This document shows positions 1 to 9,197 of a stretch of DNA of 64,000 nucleotides, piece by piece. Origin of the DNA: Thermodesulfobium acidiphilum (GTDB taxonomy: Bacteria > Thermodesulfobiota > Thermodesulfobiia > Thermodesulfobiales > Thermodesulfobiaceae). The stretch lies in assembly GCF_003057965.1 (NCBI RefSeq), contig NZ_CP020921.1, forward strand, positions 1,375,001 to 1,439,000, written 5' to 3'. Every line of letters begins with the position of its first letter. Positions within the stretch are counted from its first letter, which is position 1. The position numbers were made by a program, and so were the translations under genes. The notes below the pieces were generated by a model that had not been told where the DNA came from, ran no database searches, and saw only the letters and a program-made list of their open reading frames with translations.

Positions 1-414
1 AAAGGAGAAATTGGAGCTATCGTTTGTCCGATAGGAAGTGCGGGCACCATAACGGGCATTGGTAAATTTATGAAATCAATAAATAAGGAAATAAAGATAA
101 TAGGAGTAGAACCAGAGTTAAGCCCCACCATTAAAAGGGGCATTAGTGCACCTCATAAAATTCAAGGAATAGCGCCAGGTTTTGTTCCTGGCATATATAA
201 TCCTAATGTCGTTGACGACATTATATGCGTTTCAGATGATGAAGCATACGAAATGACTAGATATTTAGCTAGAAAAGAGGGTCTTTTTGTAGGCATATCA
301 TCAGGAGCAAGCTTAGCAGCATCGTTAAAACTCAATGTTGAAAAGCCAATAGTCGCAATACTCCCAGACACGGGGGAAAGGTATCTCTCAGTAGAAAATC
401 TATTCAATGCATAG
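1..414 (+). CDS. Cysteine synthase family protein, C-terminal part (gene cut by window edge)
   Basis: The frame is open from base 1, so the start lies to the left of the window. The visible 137 residues contain the PLP phosphate-binding loop GSAGTITG near residues 13-20. Towards the end are the fold-type-II signatures GISSGAS and ILPDTGERY, typical of O-acetylserine (thiol)lyase. Members of this family make L-cysteine from O-acetylserine (or a related activated serine) and sulfide, in the cytoplasm. The stop overlaps the start of the next gene, a PP-loop sulfurtransferase-like protein, by 8 bases. Translational coupling is likely, and the pair suggests cysteine supply for sulfur transfer. CysK and CysM, or a cystathionine beta-synthase-like member, cannot be told apart from this fragment. 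Confidence 0.88.
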   Translation, partial: KGEIGAIVCPIGSAGTITGIGKFMKSINKEIKIIGVEPELSPTIKRGISAPHKIQGIAPGFVPGIYNPNVVDDIICVSDDEAYEMTRYLARKEGLFVGISSGASLAASLKLNVEKPIVAILPDTGERYLSVENLFNA

Positions 415-1381
415 AGCAATACTTCTTTTTTCAGGAGGCTTAGACTCCCTGATTGCAGGGAGAATCATACAGGATCAAAATATTGAGGTAATTCCAATCA
501 AGTTTACTACCCCTTTTTTTGAAGCTGACGAAAGAGTTAAGGTATACGCAAGAGAAGCAAGATTAAAAGAACCTATATTTTTTGACGTTACTGATCAATT
601 TTTTAATATATTAAAGAATCCAAAATACGGTTTCGGAAAATCACTTAATCCTTGCATAGATTGTCATAAATTAATGATTGAAGAAAGCATAAAGTTGCTT
701 AAAGTTTTTGACGCATCATTTGTTATAACCGGAGAAGTTTTAGGTGAAAGACCCATGTCTCAAAACAAAAGAAGTCTAAATTTAGTTGCACATAATTACT
801 CGGATTTAGTATTAAGGCCACTTTCAGCTAAGCTATTGCCAGAAACCAGCATTGAAAGGTCTAAAATTGTAAACAGAGAACTTCTCGAAGGCATTTCAGG
901 AAGATCGAGAAAAAAACAGAAAGAACTCGCAAGGCTTTTAAACATAAAGAAATATCCCGCACCAGCTGGCGGCTGCGTTCTCACAGAAAAGCAATTTGGA
1001 AATAAGATTAAGAAATTAATTGACCTGGGTATGTTAACAGCAGATTTTTGCAGGCTGATAAAAAATTCAAGGGTGCTCTTTGTTGAAAAGTATAATAACC
1101 TCCTGATAACTGGTCGTTGTGAAAGAGAAAATCAAATGATCCAGAATTTTGCTGAAAAGTTTGGAATATCTTATTTTATGCCAAAAAATGAGAAAGGGAG
1201 CTATCTTTTGCCCATAAAAGCAGCATTTAGTGAAGAGGAGAATATTTTCTACGCAAAAGTTACTGCCTCATTCAATGATGAAAAAGATAATGAAGTCGAA
1301 ATCATCACCTCTGATCACAGCCAGAGCTATAAAGTTTTGGCTCTAGAAAGAGAAGAAATAAATAAATTCTTATTTACTTAG
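407..1381 (+). CDS. PP-loop ATPase, ThiI/MnmA-like tRNA thiolation family protein
   Basis: The 324-residue protein begins with an ATP-pyrophosphatase P-loop, SGGLDS (residues 9-14). This is the signature of enzymes that adenylate a tRNA base before sulfur transfer. A CIDC motif near residue 86 and a GGC motif near residue 194 supply candidate catalytic cysteines. The C-terminal third has no motif I recognise and may bind RNA. The protein probably belongs to the family annotated as tRNA 4-thiouridine or 2-thiouridine synthase-like, but it is shorter than true ThiI and has no visible THUMP domain. The ATG overlaps the cysteine synthase gene by 8 bases, which fits a role in using cysteine-derived sulfur. 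The exact modified base is unknown. Confidence 0.7.
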   Translation: MHRAILLFSGGLDSLIAGRIIQDQNIEVIPIKFTTPFFEADERVKVYAREARLKEPIFFDVTDQFFNILKNPKYGFGKSLNPCIDCHKLMIEESIKLLKVFDASFVITGEVLGERPMSQNKRSLNLVAHNYSDLVLRPLSAKLLPETSIERSKIVNRELLEGISGRSRKKQKELARLLNIKKYPAPAGGCVLTEKQFGNKIKKLIDLGMLTADFCRLIKNSRVLFVEKYNNLLITGRCERENQMIQNFAEKFGISYFMPKNEKGSYLLPIKAAFSEEENIFYAKVTASFNDEKDNEVEIITSDHSQSYKVLALEREEINKFLFT

Positions 1382-1430
1382 ATTAAGCCAAAATATTTAA
1401 GCAAAGAACTTCACGTAATTAAGATCCTTC

Positions 1431-1754
1431 TTAACCACCACTAATTTTGGTAATACTCTTCCCAAAGTAATTTTGAGCAAATTCAGCAACCTTTTCTTTG
1501 TTAATGTCTCCTTCAATAGTGCCAATATTTACTCCCGAAACGCTTAGATCCCAATCTACCATCCATGCTCTTCTGGCTTCAATTTTGGCAAAAGTGCCAT
1601 CAGAAAACCAAACGTCATAAACCTTATAGAAAACAAACTGATCGCTTTCTGCTCTAGCCGGCACATTGGTGTTTAACACGAAGTCATAAGAAGTGAAAAC
1701 AAACGTTGACACACAAAGGATACACAAAAATATTAAAAGTCTAAAAAATTTCAT
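1431..1754 (-). CDS. Small exported protein of unknown function
   Basis: This 107-residue protein starts with a hydrophobic segment (residues about 4-24) after a single lysine and arginine. It reads as a signal peptide or N-terminal anchor, with a possible cleavage after the ARA near residue 35. The mature part is about 70 residues, mixed polar and aromatic, with no cysteines in it and no motif I recognise. A GGA-containing ribosome site (TCAGGAGGATAA) lies just before the ATG. It stands alone between a convergent plus-strand gene and the binding-protein gene upstream. Function unknown; real gene likely because of the signal peptide and good ribosome site. Confidence 0.6.
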   Translation of the reverse strand: MKFFRLLIFLCILCVSTFVFTSYDFVLNTNVPARAESDQFVFYKVYDVWFSDGTFAKIEARRAWMVDWDLSVSGVNIGTIEGDINKEKVAEFAQNYFGKSITKISGG

Positions 1755-1825
1755 TTATCCTCCTGAAAACGAAATATTCATTTCATAAAGTAAATTTTAT
1801 CACACCTTAATTACTACTACAAAAT

Positions 1826-3403
1826 CTAACCCCTAATCCTTTCTACATATATTCTCTCTGGATAAACAATAAGCCCAGAAGGGTTCGGTTTAGAAAGCCC
1901 CTTTACCCAATTTCTGTAAGCTACAATACTTTTTGGATACCAAAGAAATACATATGGCTGATCTTGAACTATAATCTTATATACTTTTCTATAAATCTTC
2001 TTTCTTTTTTCTTGATCAATTGTTTGCCTACCTAATATAATTAATCTATCCACTTCTGGATTATTATAACCATTTAGATTAAACCCATTAGGATATTCTT
2101 TCGAATACCATATTCCATATGGATCTGGATCAATGCCCAAACCCCAACCCATTATTGTGGCATCAAAATCCTTTTTTTCTGATGTCAATCTTTGTAAAAG
2201 ACTGCTCCATTCTAAGGTAACCAGGTCCATCTTTATTCCTCTTTTTTCAAGATATTGTTGAATAATAACTCCAGCCATTTCTCTATCTTTGCTGCCCTGT
2301 CTTATAAGACAGGTAAATCTGAATGGTTGATTATTTTTATACCTTAAACCATTAGAACCTCTTTTCCAGCCAGCACTATCAAGAATTTCGTCTGCTTTCT
2401 CAGGATTATATTCCGGATACCATAACCCTTCAGGATAAGACCAATCAAGAGGACATGTTGGATAGTTAAGTACTCCACCATAACCCATCAAGACTGCTTT
2501 TACAAGCGCATCTTTATCGATTGCATGAGCAATTGCTACTCTTACATTTCTGTCTTCGAACAATCTATTTTTTAGGTTAAACCCCAAATAAGTATAGGCT
2601 TTTATTGGATAAGAAACAACTGTACTTGTTGGATCTTCTTTTATCCACGCCACATCCTTTGGTCTAAGATCAACCATATCTATGTCTCCAGTTTCATAAG
2701 AAAAGACTTGAGAACTACTATCAGGAATTATTTTCATAATTAAAGAATTTAATAGTGGCTTTCCCCTGTAATATCTTTTATTCGATTCAAGTAATATTTT
2801 GTCAGCAACCTGCCATTTTTTCATAATAAAGGGTCCCGTCCCAATTGGCATTCTATTAAAATCTGATGTATTTATATCTTGATTCTCCAGTATATGTTTG
2901 GGTAATATTCCAATTCCTAAATTAGATATAAATGGGGAAAAGACTCCAGGCAAAACAAAATCCAAAGTAAAATTATCAACCTTTATAACCTTTATCGGCA
3001 CGTTGTCAACGACCATATCAGATCTTCTAACAGTATTTGTTTTTGGATCAAGAATTTTTTCATATGTAAAAACGACATCATCAGCAGTTAATCTAACGCC
3101 GTCATGAAAATAAACGTCCTTTCTCAAAACAATTCTATATACCAAACCATTATTTAAAATCTTTATACTTTCAGCCAAATCCGGTTGGATCTTTTGATCC
3201 TCATCAACTCTTATAATTCCATTGAAAAGAAAATCTATAACAGAAAGGGATGCCGAATCAGAAGCAAGTATAGGATTAAGGGTTACAGGGTCACTTCCCA
3301 ACGACAAAACCAGACTATCCTTGGGAAGATTTACTGTAGAACAACCTGAAACAAGAGAAAATCCAGATAGAGTTAGAAAAGCCAAAAAACTCCTTCTAGT
3401 CAA
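1826..3403 (-). CDS. ABC-type oligopeptide/nickel-family substrate-binding lipoprotein (SBP family 5)
   Basis: I chose the TTG at 3403 rather than the longer open frame reaching 3556. It follows GGAG at 5 bases, and it gives a natural N-terminus: MTRRSF, a hydrophobic stretch, and the lipobox LVSGC. The twin arginine plus lipobox suggests an exported, membrane-anchored lipoprotein. The 525-residue body has family-5 binding-protein hallmarks: DPVTLNPILASDSAS near the start, a central GTGPFIMKKW region and YNNPEVDRLI near the end. These proteins bind peptides, nickel chelates or sugars outside the membrane and hand them to a Dpp/Opp-type permease. No permease or ATPase gene is nearby, so its partner lies elsewhere. 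Ligand not predictable from sequence alone. Confidence 0.85.
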   Translation of the reverse strand: MTRRSFLAFLTLSGFSLVSGCSTVNLPKDSLVLSLGSDPVTLNPILASDSASLSVIDFLFNGIIRVDEDQKIQPDLAESIKILNNGLVYRIVLRKDVYFHDGVRLTADDVVFTYEKILDPKTNTVRRSDMVVDNVPIKVIKVDNFTLDFVLPGVFSPFISNLGIGILPKHILENQDINTSDFNRMPIGTGPFIMKKWQVADKILLESNKRYYRGKPLLNSLIMKIIPDSSSQVFSYETGDIDMVDLRPKDVAWIKEDPTSTVVSYPIKAYTYLGFNLKNRLFEDRNVRVAIAHAIDKDALVKAVLMGYGGVLNYPTCPLDWSYPEGLWYPEYNPEKADEILDSAGWKRGSNGLRYKNNQPFRFTCLIRQGSKDREMAGVIIQQYLEKRGIKMDLVTLEWSSLLQRLTSEKKDFDATIMGWGLGIDPDPYGIWYSKEYPNGFNLNGYNNPEVDRLIILGRQTIDQEKRKKIYRKVYKIIVQDQPYVFLWYPKSIVAYRNWVKGLSKPNPSGLIVYPERIYVERIRG

Positions 3404-3436
3404 AATATCTCCGATCCTTAATCTTTTAACAAAGCT

Positions 3437-3465
3437 ATTATAATATAATGGTATCAAATAAACAA
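3437..3465 (-). promoter_or_regulatory. Sigma-70-type promoter for the binding-protein gene
   Basis: On the minus strand TTGTTT (3465-3460) and TATAAT (3442-3437) are separated by exactly 17 bases. Transcription would begin near 3430, about 27 bases before the TTG start at 3403, which independently supports that start choice. Confidence 0.6.
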
Positions 3466-3508
3466 TTATTTTTATACATCCAAATTTAATTGCAGGAGGA
3501 GGAGAAAT

Positions 3509-4567
3509 TTGAAAATCAGATTTGATCAAAAAGAACTTGTAGAATGGGCAACACAAGTGTTAAAAAAAATGTCTATGTCTGAATCAGATGCAAAAACTAC
3601 AGCCACAATCCTTGTAAAAGCAGATCTAAGAGGAATCGAAACACATGGTCTAGCAAGGTTACCTATCTATGTTGAAAGAATAAAAAAGGGGGGTATAAAT
3701 CCAAAACCAAACTTAAAAGTTCTAAAAGAAACTTCAGTAACCACTTTAATTGACGCCGACAATGCAATGGGTCAAGTCGCAGGACAGTTCGCCATGTCAA
3801 AAGCAATTGAAAAAGCACATAAAACTTTTGTTGGTATTTCATCAGTTAGAAAGGGCAACCATTTTGGAATAGTTGCTCATTACCTTGAAATGGCATTAAA
3901 TAATAATATGTTTGGTATAGCTACTACAAACACGTCTCCCCTCCTTGCTCCCTTTGGCGGCAGAAAGGCAATTCTTGGTACTAACCCAATTGCTTTCGGA
4001 TTTCCAGGAGGACAATTTTACCCAATAATTCTGGACATGGCATCTTCGGTCACATCCAGAGGGAGGATAAAAATAGCACAGTTAAATAACGAAAAAATAC
4101 CTCTTACTTGGGCTGTTGACGAAAGAGGAATTCCTACCGATGATCCAAACGAAGCCTTAAAGGGTGCCCTACTTCCATTTGGAGATCATAAAGGTTACGG
4201 TTTGGCTGTAATAGGGGATATTTTAAGCTCAGTATTAAGCGGTGCAGGATATCTCATTCATACTGGAGAACTTTATAAAGAACCAGAAAAACCTCAAAAC
4301 TTAGGATTCTTTATGATGGCAGTAAAATTAGAAGCCTTTATAGATGTAGACGAATTCAATCAAAGAATAACAGATTTTATCAAGACAATTAAAGAATCTC
4401 CTAAAGCTGAAGGGACAAAAGAAATATTTATGCCAGGAGAAATTGAATATATAAGAGAATCAAAAAATATAAAAGAAGGAACCCCCTTAGGTGAAAACGT
4501 AATAAAAGAACTAAAAGAATTGGGAAGTTCAGTAGGAATAGAATTTAATTTAGCGCCAAAAAATTAG
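3509..4567 (+). CDS. Malate/L-lactate dehydrogenase-family oxidoreductase (Ldh_2)
   Basis: The 352-residue protein matches the NAD(P)-dependent malate/L-lactate/ureidoglycolate dehydrogenase family, which is unrelated to classical LDH. Signatures include GIETHGLARL near residue 45, carrying the conserved histidine, then RKGNHFGI, TNTSPLLAPFGG and GDHKGYGLA. It would oxidise a 2-hydroxyacid with NAD(P) in the cytoplasm. The start is TTG at 3509, just downstream of a strong AGGAGGAGGAG ribosome site. The gene is divergent from the binding-protein gene and convergent with the glycolate/lactate oxidase operon, separated from it by a bidirectional hairpin. The substrate (malate, L-lactate, sulfolactate or similar) cannot be fixed from sequence. 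Confidence 0.85.
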   Translation: MKIRFDQKELVEWATQVLKKMSMSESDAKTTATILVKADLRGIETHGLARLPIYVERIKKGGINPKPNLKVLKETSVTTLIDADNAMGQVAGQFAMSKAIEKAHKTFVGISSVRKGNHFGIVAHYLEMALNNNMFGIATTNTSPLLAPFGGRKAILGTNPIAFGFPGGQFYPIILDMASSVTSRGRIKIAQLNNEKIPLTWAVDERGIPTDDPNEALKGALLPFGDHKGYGLAVIGDILSSVLSGAGYLIHTGELYKEPEKPQNLGFFMMAVKLEAFIDVDEFNQRITDFIKTIKESPKAEGTKEIFMPGEIEYIRESKNIKEGTPLGENVIKELKELGSSVGIEFNLAPKN

Positions 4568-4614
4568 AACAAAACATTTTAAATTAAAAAATTACTTTAT
4601 ATTCAAACCCTACA

Positions 4615-4651
4615 CTATAAGCCCCGCGAAAGAGATTTGCGGGGCTTATAG
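4615..4651. terminator. Bidirectional terminator hairpin between convergent genes
   Basis: A perfect 13-bp inverted repeat (arms 4615-4627 and 4639-4651) encloses an 11-base loop that can itself pair AAA with TTT. The stem is GC-rich (CCCCGC/GCGGGG) and sits between the convergent genes ending at 4567 and 4661. The flanking T-tracts are weak. Confidence 0.75.
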
Positions 4652-4660
4652 TATTTATAA

Positions 4661-5722
4661 TTATAAATCAAGGGCTTTACTGATAGCTTTTAAATCCACA
4701 AACTCCTCTACCATAGCAGTTGCCCTCTGGATCTTTTTCTCTTCTCTGATGCGAGCTCTGCCAAAAACTCTCTCTACAAGCTCAACTACAGTAAGCGTAT
4801 CTTGTTTCACAAGAACAATTGGGACACCTGCATCCTCAGCTTTGGCCAAAACAACATTACTTGGATAAAAGTTTCCCGTTAATACAAGTACTTTGGTAGG
4901 CGTTTCCAATGCAGCCATTTGAATATCTGATCTATCTCCACCAGTTATAACAGCCTTGTTTATTACCCGTCTAAAATATCTAAGAGCATTATCTACACTC
5001 ATAGCACCAACAAGAAATCTTTCAACTAGTTCATCAAGTTTGTCTTCCTGACAAAGTATTTCACCGTTTAATACCTCTACCAGTTCACGGATGCTAATAG
5101 ACTTCAAAGTTTCATCCTGAGGAATTGCCCCAAGGAAATTAATACCTTTACCCGTCAGATATGGGATCAAGAGTCTGTGATGATATTCTCTGCAAGCTTG
5201 TGTTCCACCTGTTACAACAAAGCCTACAAGTCTGTCTTTAAAAATTTCCTTCGCTTCGAGAATGTGATCTGCAAGAATATCTGTTTCACACCTTGCAACC
5301 ACTATCACCTTTAGATCGAGTAACTCAGCTACATCTTTTGGAGCAAGGCTATACATCTTACCCTCTATAAAATTACCTACTCCCTCTACAAGAATGACCT
5401 CATTCTTACCTAAAAGCTTTTCATAGCTTTCCTTTACCTGTTTTGTAATATCTGTCACCTGAGATTTCAGAAACAGGACAGCTAAATCAGGCGTCATTAC
5501 AACAGGTACCATTTCATCAAGAGGATCTTTCAAACCCAATGCCTTACGAGCAGAAACAGCATCTTCGTCTGTCAACAAACCCTCTTCTCTCGTCGGGAGA
5601 TTCCCCAGAGGCTTAAAGTATGAAACCTTCTTTCCTTGAGCTTGGAGGTTTCTCCCAACTCCCAAAAGTACAGTGCTCTTTCCTACAAATGATTCCGGTG
5701 ATACAAAGTAAAGCCCTTTCAT
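4661..5722 (-). CDS. BioD-like P-loop plus DRTGG domain protein (phosphotransacetylase N-terminal-like family)
   Basis: Residues 1-200 form a dethiobiotin-synthetase-like P-loop domain with SFVGKST (residues 11-17) and a DE-rich region. Residues about 210-325 are a DRTGG domain, here with TGGDRSD. The same two modules form the N-terminus of long phosphotransacetylases, but the catalytic phosphotransacetylase domain is absent. Stand-alone versions are often encoded next to ADP-forming acetyl-CoA synthetase. That is the case here: the ATG overlaps the stop of the synthetase gene by 4 bases. A regulatory or nucleotide-sensing role for acetyl-CoA/acetate metabolism is an inference. It is the last gene of the operon before the terminator. 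Confidence 0.78.
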   Translation of the reverse strand: MKGLYFVSPESFVGKSTVLLGVGRNLQAQGKKVSYFKPLGNLPTREEGLLTDEDAVSARKALGLKDPLDEMVPVVMTPDLAVLFLKSQVTDITKQVKESYEKLLGKNEVILVEGVGNFIEGKMYSLAPKDVAELLDLKVIVVARCETDILADHILEAKEIFKDRLVGFVVTGGTQACREYHHRLLIPYLTGKGINFLGAIPQDETLKSISIRELVEVLNGEILCQEDKLDELVERFLVGAMSVDNALRYFRRVINKAVITGGDRSDIQMAALETPTKVLVLTGNFYPSNVVLAKAEDAGVPIVLVKQDTLTVVELVERVFGRARIREEKKIQRATAMVEEFVDLKAISKALDL

Positions 5723-7818
5723 TCTGTCCCACCTCCAACGGTTAATCTCATATCAATTGCTACCGCTCCCTCTTCAAATACTCTTAATGGATTGATATCT
5801 AATTCTACAATTTCCGGGAAATCGGTAACCAGATTTGATACTCTTAGTATAGCATCAACAATCGCATTTTGATCAACACCTTTTTCACCTCTTATGCCTG
5901 ATAGTAGCTTAAAGGATTTAATTTCCCTTATCATATTCAATGCATCACTCTCAGAAACAGGGACTATTCTAAAAGAAACGTCCTTTAAGACCTCTACGTA
6001 GATACCCCCAAGACCGAACATAATCATATGGCCAAATTGAGGATCTTTAACAGAACCTATTATTACGTCTTTTCCAGGAGGAAGCATCTGTTGGATTGAT
6101 ACACCCCAAATTTCAGCATCAGGAAAGTATCTTCTAGCAGATATCATAATATCATCAAAAGCCCTAATCACTTCATCTTTATTTTTAAGGCCTACTTTTA
6201 CTCCACCTACGTCAGTTTTATGTAAAATATCAGGAGATGCTATCTTCATAACTACTGGAAAACCTAATTCTTCTGCAAAATCACTCGCTTCAAGACTAGT
6301 GGTAGCAAGAAGCGTTTTCGGAAGAGAAAACCCATATCCCTCAAAAACTTCTCTTACTTCCCAATCACCCAAACTAGGCCTTTTTTTTCTATCTTCTGAT
6401 CTCAAAGACTTCGCAGCTAGTTCAAATTTTGTATCAAACTTTCTGTATATGGGCTCAGGTTTATTTAACCAGACTCTTCTGTCGTGCATAGACTTAAAAA
6501 CAAAGCCCGCCCTTTCCGGAAAAGAATAATTTGGAATGCTATTTTCCATTAAATATTTGGTAGCAGCCAATATTGTTTTCCCGCCCATAAATATTGAAAA
6601 AATTGGTTTTTTAGGATCTTTAGCTCTAACAATACTTTCTGCAGTTTCCATTACCTGAGTATAAACTTGAGGAGTAAGTATTATCATAATTCCATCAACA
6701 TTTTCATCCTTCAAAACTTTACTCAGAGCAAATTCATATCTATCAGCTAGGGCATCACCAAGCACGTCTACAGGATTATAAACCGCGGCAGCAGAAGGGA
6801 GGTTTTTCCTCAATTCTTCTACAGTATCGTTTGAAAGATTTGCAATTCTCAATCCAAAATTCTCAATAGCATCAGAAGCCATGATGCCAGGTCCACCCGC
6901 ATTAGTAACAATGGCAATATTGTTTCCGTTTAAAAGCGGCTGATATGCAAATCCAATTGCAAGGTCAAACAGATCTTCAACTGTAGACGCCCTTATAACT
7001 CCGCATTGTTTAAAAGCACAAGTATATGCCTGATCAGAACCAGCAAGAGAGCCGGTATGGCTTGTTGCAGCCTTTGCGCCAGCAGCCGTAGTGCCAGATT
7101 TTAGAACTATTATAGGTTTCACTTTAGAAGTTTTATATGCTATTTCCATAAAGGCTCTTCCATTATCAATGCTCTCCAGATACATCAATATTACATCTGT
7201 ATAGCTGTCATCCTTTAAAACTTCTAAAAGATCTATCTCGTTAACGTCAGCCTTATTCCCAATGCTGATAAATTTTGAAAACCCAATATTGTTAGCTGCA
7301 GCCCAATCCATAATAGCAGTAGCAAAAGCGCCGGATTGTGATATAAAGCCAATATTACCCCTCTTTGGCATAAACGAAGCAAATGAAGCGTTAATGTTAT
7401 TATGTGTATCAATTAAGCCTAAAACATTTGGACCAACAAGTCTAATATTATTTGATTTAACTATTTCTTTCAGTTCTCTTTCCAGCTTTGCGCCCTCTAA
7501 TCCTGTTTCTTTAAATCCTGCTGTAATAACTATAGCTCCCTTTATCCCTTTTTGAGCGCACTCTCTCATAACAGGATTTACAAATTTTGAAGGAATAACA
7601 AATACAGCAAGATCCAAATCGCCTGAAATATCTAAAACGCTTTTATAACACTTGTAACCCAAAATATAATCGGCTTTAGGGTTAATCGGATAAATATTTC
7701 CCTCATATCCTCCATCTATAATGTTTTTTAACACCGCATAACCCAATTTTTTTTCCTCGTTTGAAGCTCCAATTATTGCAATAGATTTGGGCTTGAAAAA
7801 CATATCTAATTTGTCCAT
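5719..7818 (-). CDS. Acetate-CoA ligase (ADP-forming), fused alpha-beta subunits
   Basis: This enzyme converts an acyl-CoA, ADP and phosphate to the acid, CoA and ATP, conserving energy by substrate-level phosphorylation. The domain order is as follows. A CoA-binding Rossmann domain (residues 1-130, with SIAIIGAS) comes first. A succinyl-CoA-ligase-like domain follows, with the catalytic histidine probably in ATSHTGSLAGSD near residue 260. A C-terminal ATP-grasp domain (from about residue 470) carries FPVVMKIASPDILHKTDVGG. I use the ATG at 7818, giving 699 residues. The open frame reaches a TTG at 7854 that lacks a ribosome site. The position between the glcDFE-like genes and the BioD/DRTGG gene suggests acetate formation from lactate or glycolate carbon. 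Confidence 0.9.
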   Translation of the reverse strand: MDKLDMFFKPKSIAIIGASNEEKKLGYAVLKNIIDGGYEGNIYPINPKADYILGYKCYKSVLDISGDLDLAVFVIPSKFVNPVMRECAQKGIKGAIVITAGFKETGLEGAKLERELKEIVKSNNIRLVGPNVLGLIDTHNNINASFASFMPKRGNIGFISQSGAFATAIMDWAAANNIGFSKFISIGNKADVNEIDLLEVLKDDSYTDVILMYLESIDNGRAFMEIAYKTSKVKPIIVLKSGTTAAGAKAATSHTGSLAGSDQAYTCAFKQCGVIRASTVEDLFDLAIGFAYQPLLNGNNIAIVTNAGGPGIMASDAIENFGLRIANLSNDTVEELRKNLPSAAAVYNPVDVLGDALADRYEFALSKVLKDENVDGIMIILTPQVYTQVMETAESIVRAKDPKKPIFSIFMGGKTILAATKYLMENSIPNYSFPERAGFVFKSMHDRRVWLNKPEPIYRKFDTKFELAAKSLRSEDRKKRPSLGDWEVREVFEGYGFSLPKTLLATTSLEASDFAEELGFPVVMKIASPDILHKTDVGGVKVGLKNKDEVIRAFDDIMISARRYFPDAEIWGVSIQQMLPPGKDVIIGSVKDPQFGHMIMFGLGGIYVEVLKDVSFRIVPVSESDALNMIREIKSFKLLSGIRGEKGVDQNAIVDAILRVSNLVTDFPEIVELDINPLRVFEEGAVAIDMRLTVGGGTE

Positions 7819-7877
7819 TTTATACTCATCGCCTCCATAATTTTTTAATAACAAATGTATTATTTATAAAATCTTAA

Positions 7878-9197
7878 TCAGAAAACGTACCTATCGGGAG
7901 AAAGAATATAATTGGGATCTACTGACTTTTTTAAAGAATCCATTAGTTCAACATAAATTTTGCCTGCCCTTTCAAGGAACAACTTTCTCTTTGGTTGCAT
8001 TCCAAGCTGCCTTTCTGCGATTAATGAACCTTTTTGATTCAAAACTATTTTATAAATTTCATCGTCCTCTGATGGAACTTGCTTTCTAAAAACAAGCACC
8101 CCCCCATCCTGAGCGTGAAGCAAAAAATCATAATGCGCCTCTTCCAAATACTTTAAAAAATTTGGGCAAGCTTTAATTGGAAGGGTAACGTCATCAGCAA
8201 AAAGTTTATCATCTAATGTTTTTTTCCCCATACTAAGTCTGTTTTCATACATAAAGTTGAAATCTTCTCCTTCGAATGTTTGCGCTTTATCTGACTTGCC
8301 AAATTTTAACATTTCTTGTTTTAATCTTTCTACCTCTAATTCTCTTCCCTCAATTAAAATAAACGCTAAATATTTTGAATCAACTTTCAAAATATAATTT
8401 GCAATTTTATTACTCATAAAATCAAGCGCACTAACAAATATCTTCAAAGAATTAAAATCCTTTTTAAAATTAAAAAATTCATCAAGCGATTCAAAGGGTA
8501 AAATTATTATTGATCTTTTCTCTGGGAGTGGCAAAAGTTTGTACATAAGTTTAGTAAATATGCCTAGTGTACCCTCACTACCGATCCACGCTATTTTTGC
8601 ATCATATCCAGAAACGTTTTTAACAGTTTTTCCTCCTAATGTAATGATACCGTGAACTGGATTAACTAATTCAATTTGCATAGTGTTAAGTCTTGTATCT
8701 GAATATTTTGCAAATCTCATACCTTGATAATTTTCTCCTGCTGCCCCACCAGCAGTCCCATTATAAGAAGAAAAAGAATCAATCGGGAAATAAAGGCCGG
8801 ATCCTTCAACTTCAGAATAAATATCCTTTATCTTAGTTCCAGGTTCTACAGTAAGTACTAAATCGTGAGTATCCATTTCAATAATTTTGTTCATTTTTGA
8901 AAAATCAATTACTAATGAATCTTTTGTAGCCTTAGCACCACCAGATAAGCTGCTCTTTGAACCTCTTGGAATAACCTTTATCTTCTCTTTATTTGCCCAA
9001 ATAAGAACGTCAAGTACATCCTTGCTACTTTCAGGATAAACTATAGAATAAGGTGTTTCATCTCTGAAATACGTATCGTTATCGAACAAATTTTTTTCTA
9101 TCTTTTTTGGCTCCAACAAGTATTTTTCACTCCTTTCTGTCATATCAACATAATCCAAACCCTCAAAGATTATTCTGTTTTCCTTTTTTAATCTCAT
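7878..9197 (-). CDS. glcE: FAD-binding oxidase subunit, GlcE-like
   Basis: The 439-residue protein has a PCMH-type FAD-binding domain in the first 215 residues: VIPRGSKSSLSGG, then GSEGTLGIFTKLMYKLLPLP. A weak C-terminal cap follows, with a SPDRYVF end. It corresponds to GlcE, the second flavoprotein of glycolate oxidase, and to similar D-lactate dehydrogenase subunits. The gene overlaps the Fe-S subunit gene by 35 bases. The ATG at 9197 has only a weak ribosome site, so a shorter start at 9143 is possible. Electrons would pass through GlcF to the membrane quinone pool. The substrate could be glycolate, D-lactate or another 2-hydroxyacid. Confidence 0.82.
   Translation of the reverse strand: MRLKKENRIIFEGLDYVDMTERSEKYLLEPKKIEKNLFDNDTYFRDETPYSIVYPESSKDVLDVLIWANKEKIKVIPRGSKSSLSGGAKATKDSLVIDFSKMNKIIEMDTHDLVLTVEPGTKIKDIYSEVEGSGLYFPIDSFSSYNGTAGGAAGENYQGMRFAKYSDTRLNTMQIELVNPVHGIITLGGKTVKNVSGYDAKIAWIGSEGTLGIFTKLMYKLLPLPEKRSIIILPFESLDEFFNFKKDFNSLKIFVSALDFMSNKIANYILKVDSKYLAFILIEGRELEVERLKQEMLKFGKSDKAQTFEGEDFNFMYENRLSMGKKTLDDKLFADDVTLPIKACPNFLKYLEEAHYDFLLHAQDGGVLVFRKQVPSEDDEIYKIVLNQKGSLIAERQLGMQPKRKLFLERAGKIYVELMDSLKKSVDPNYILSPDRYVF

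Noticed and set aside
4661..5722. Dethiobiotin synthetase or complete phosphotransacetylase
   Set aside because: No biotin genes nearby, and the catalytic phosphotransacetylase domain is absent.
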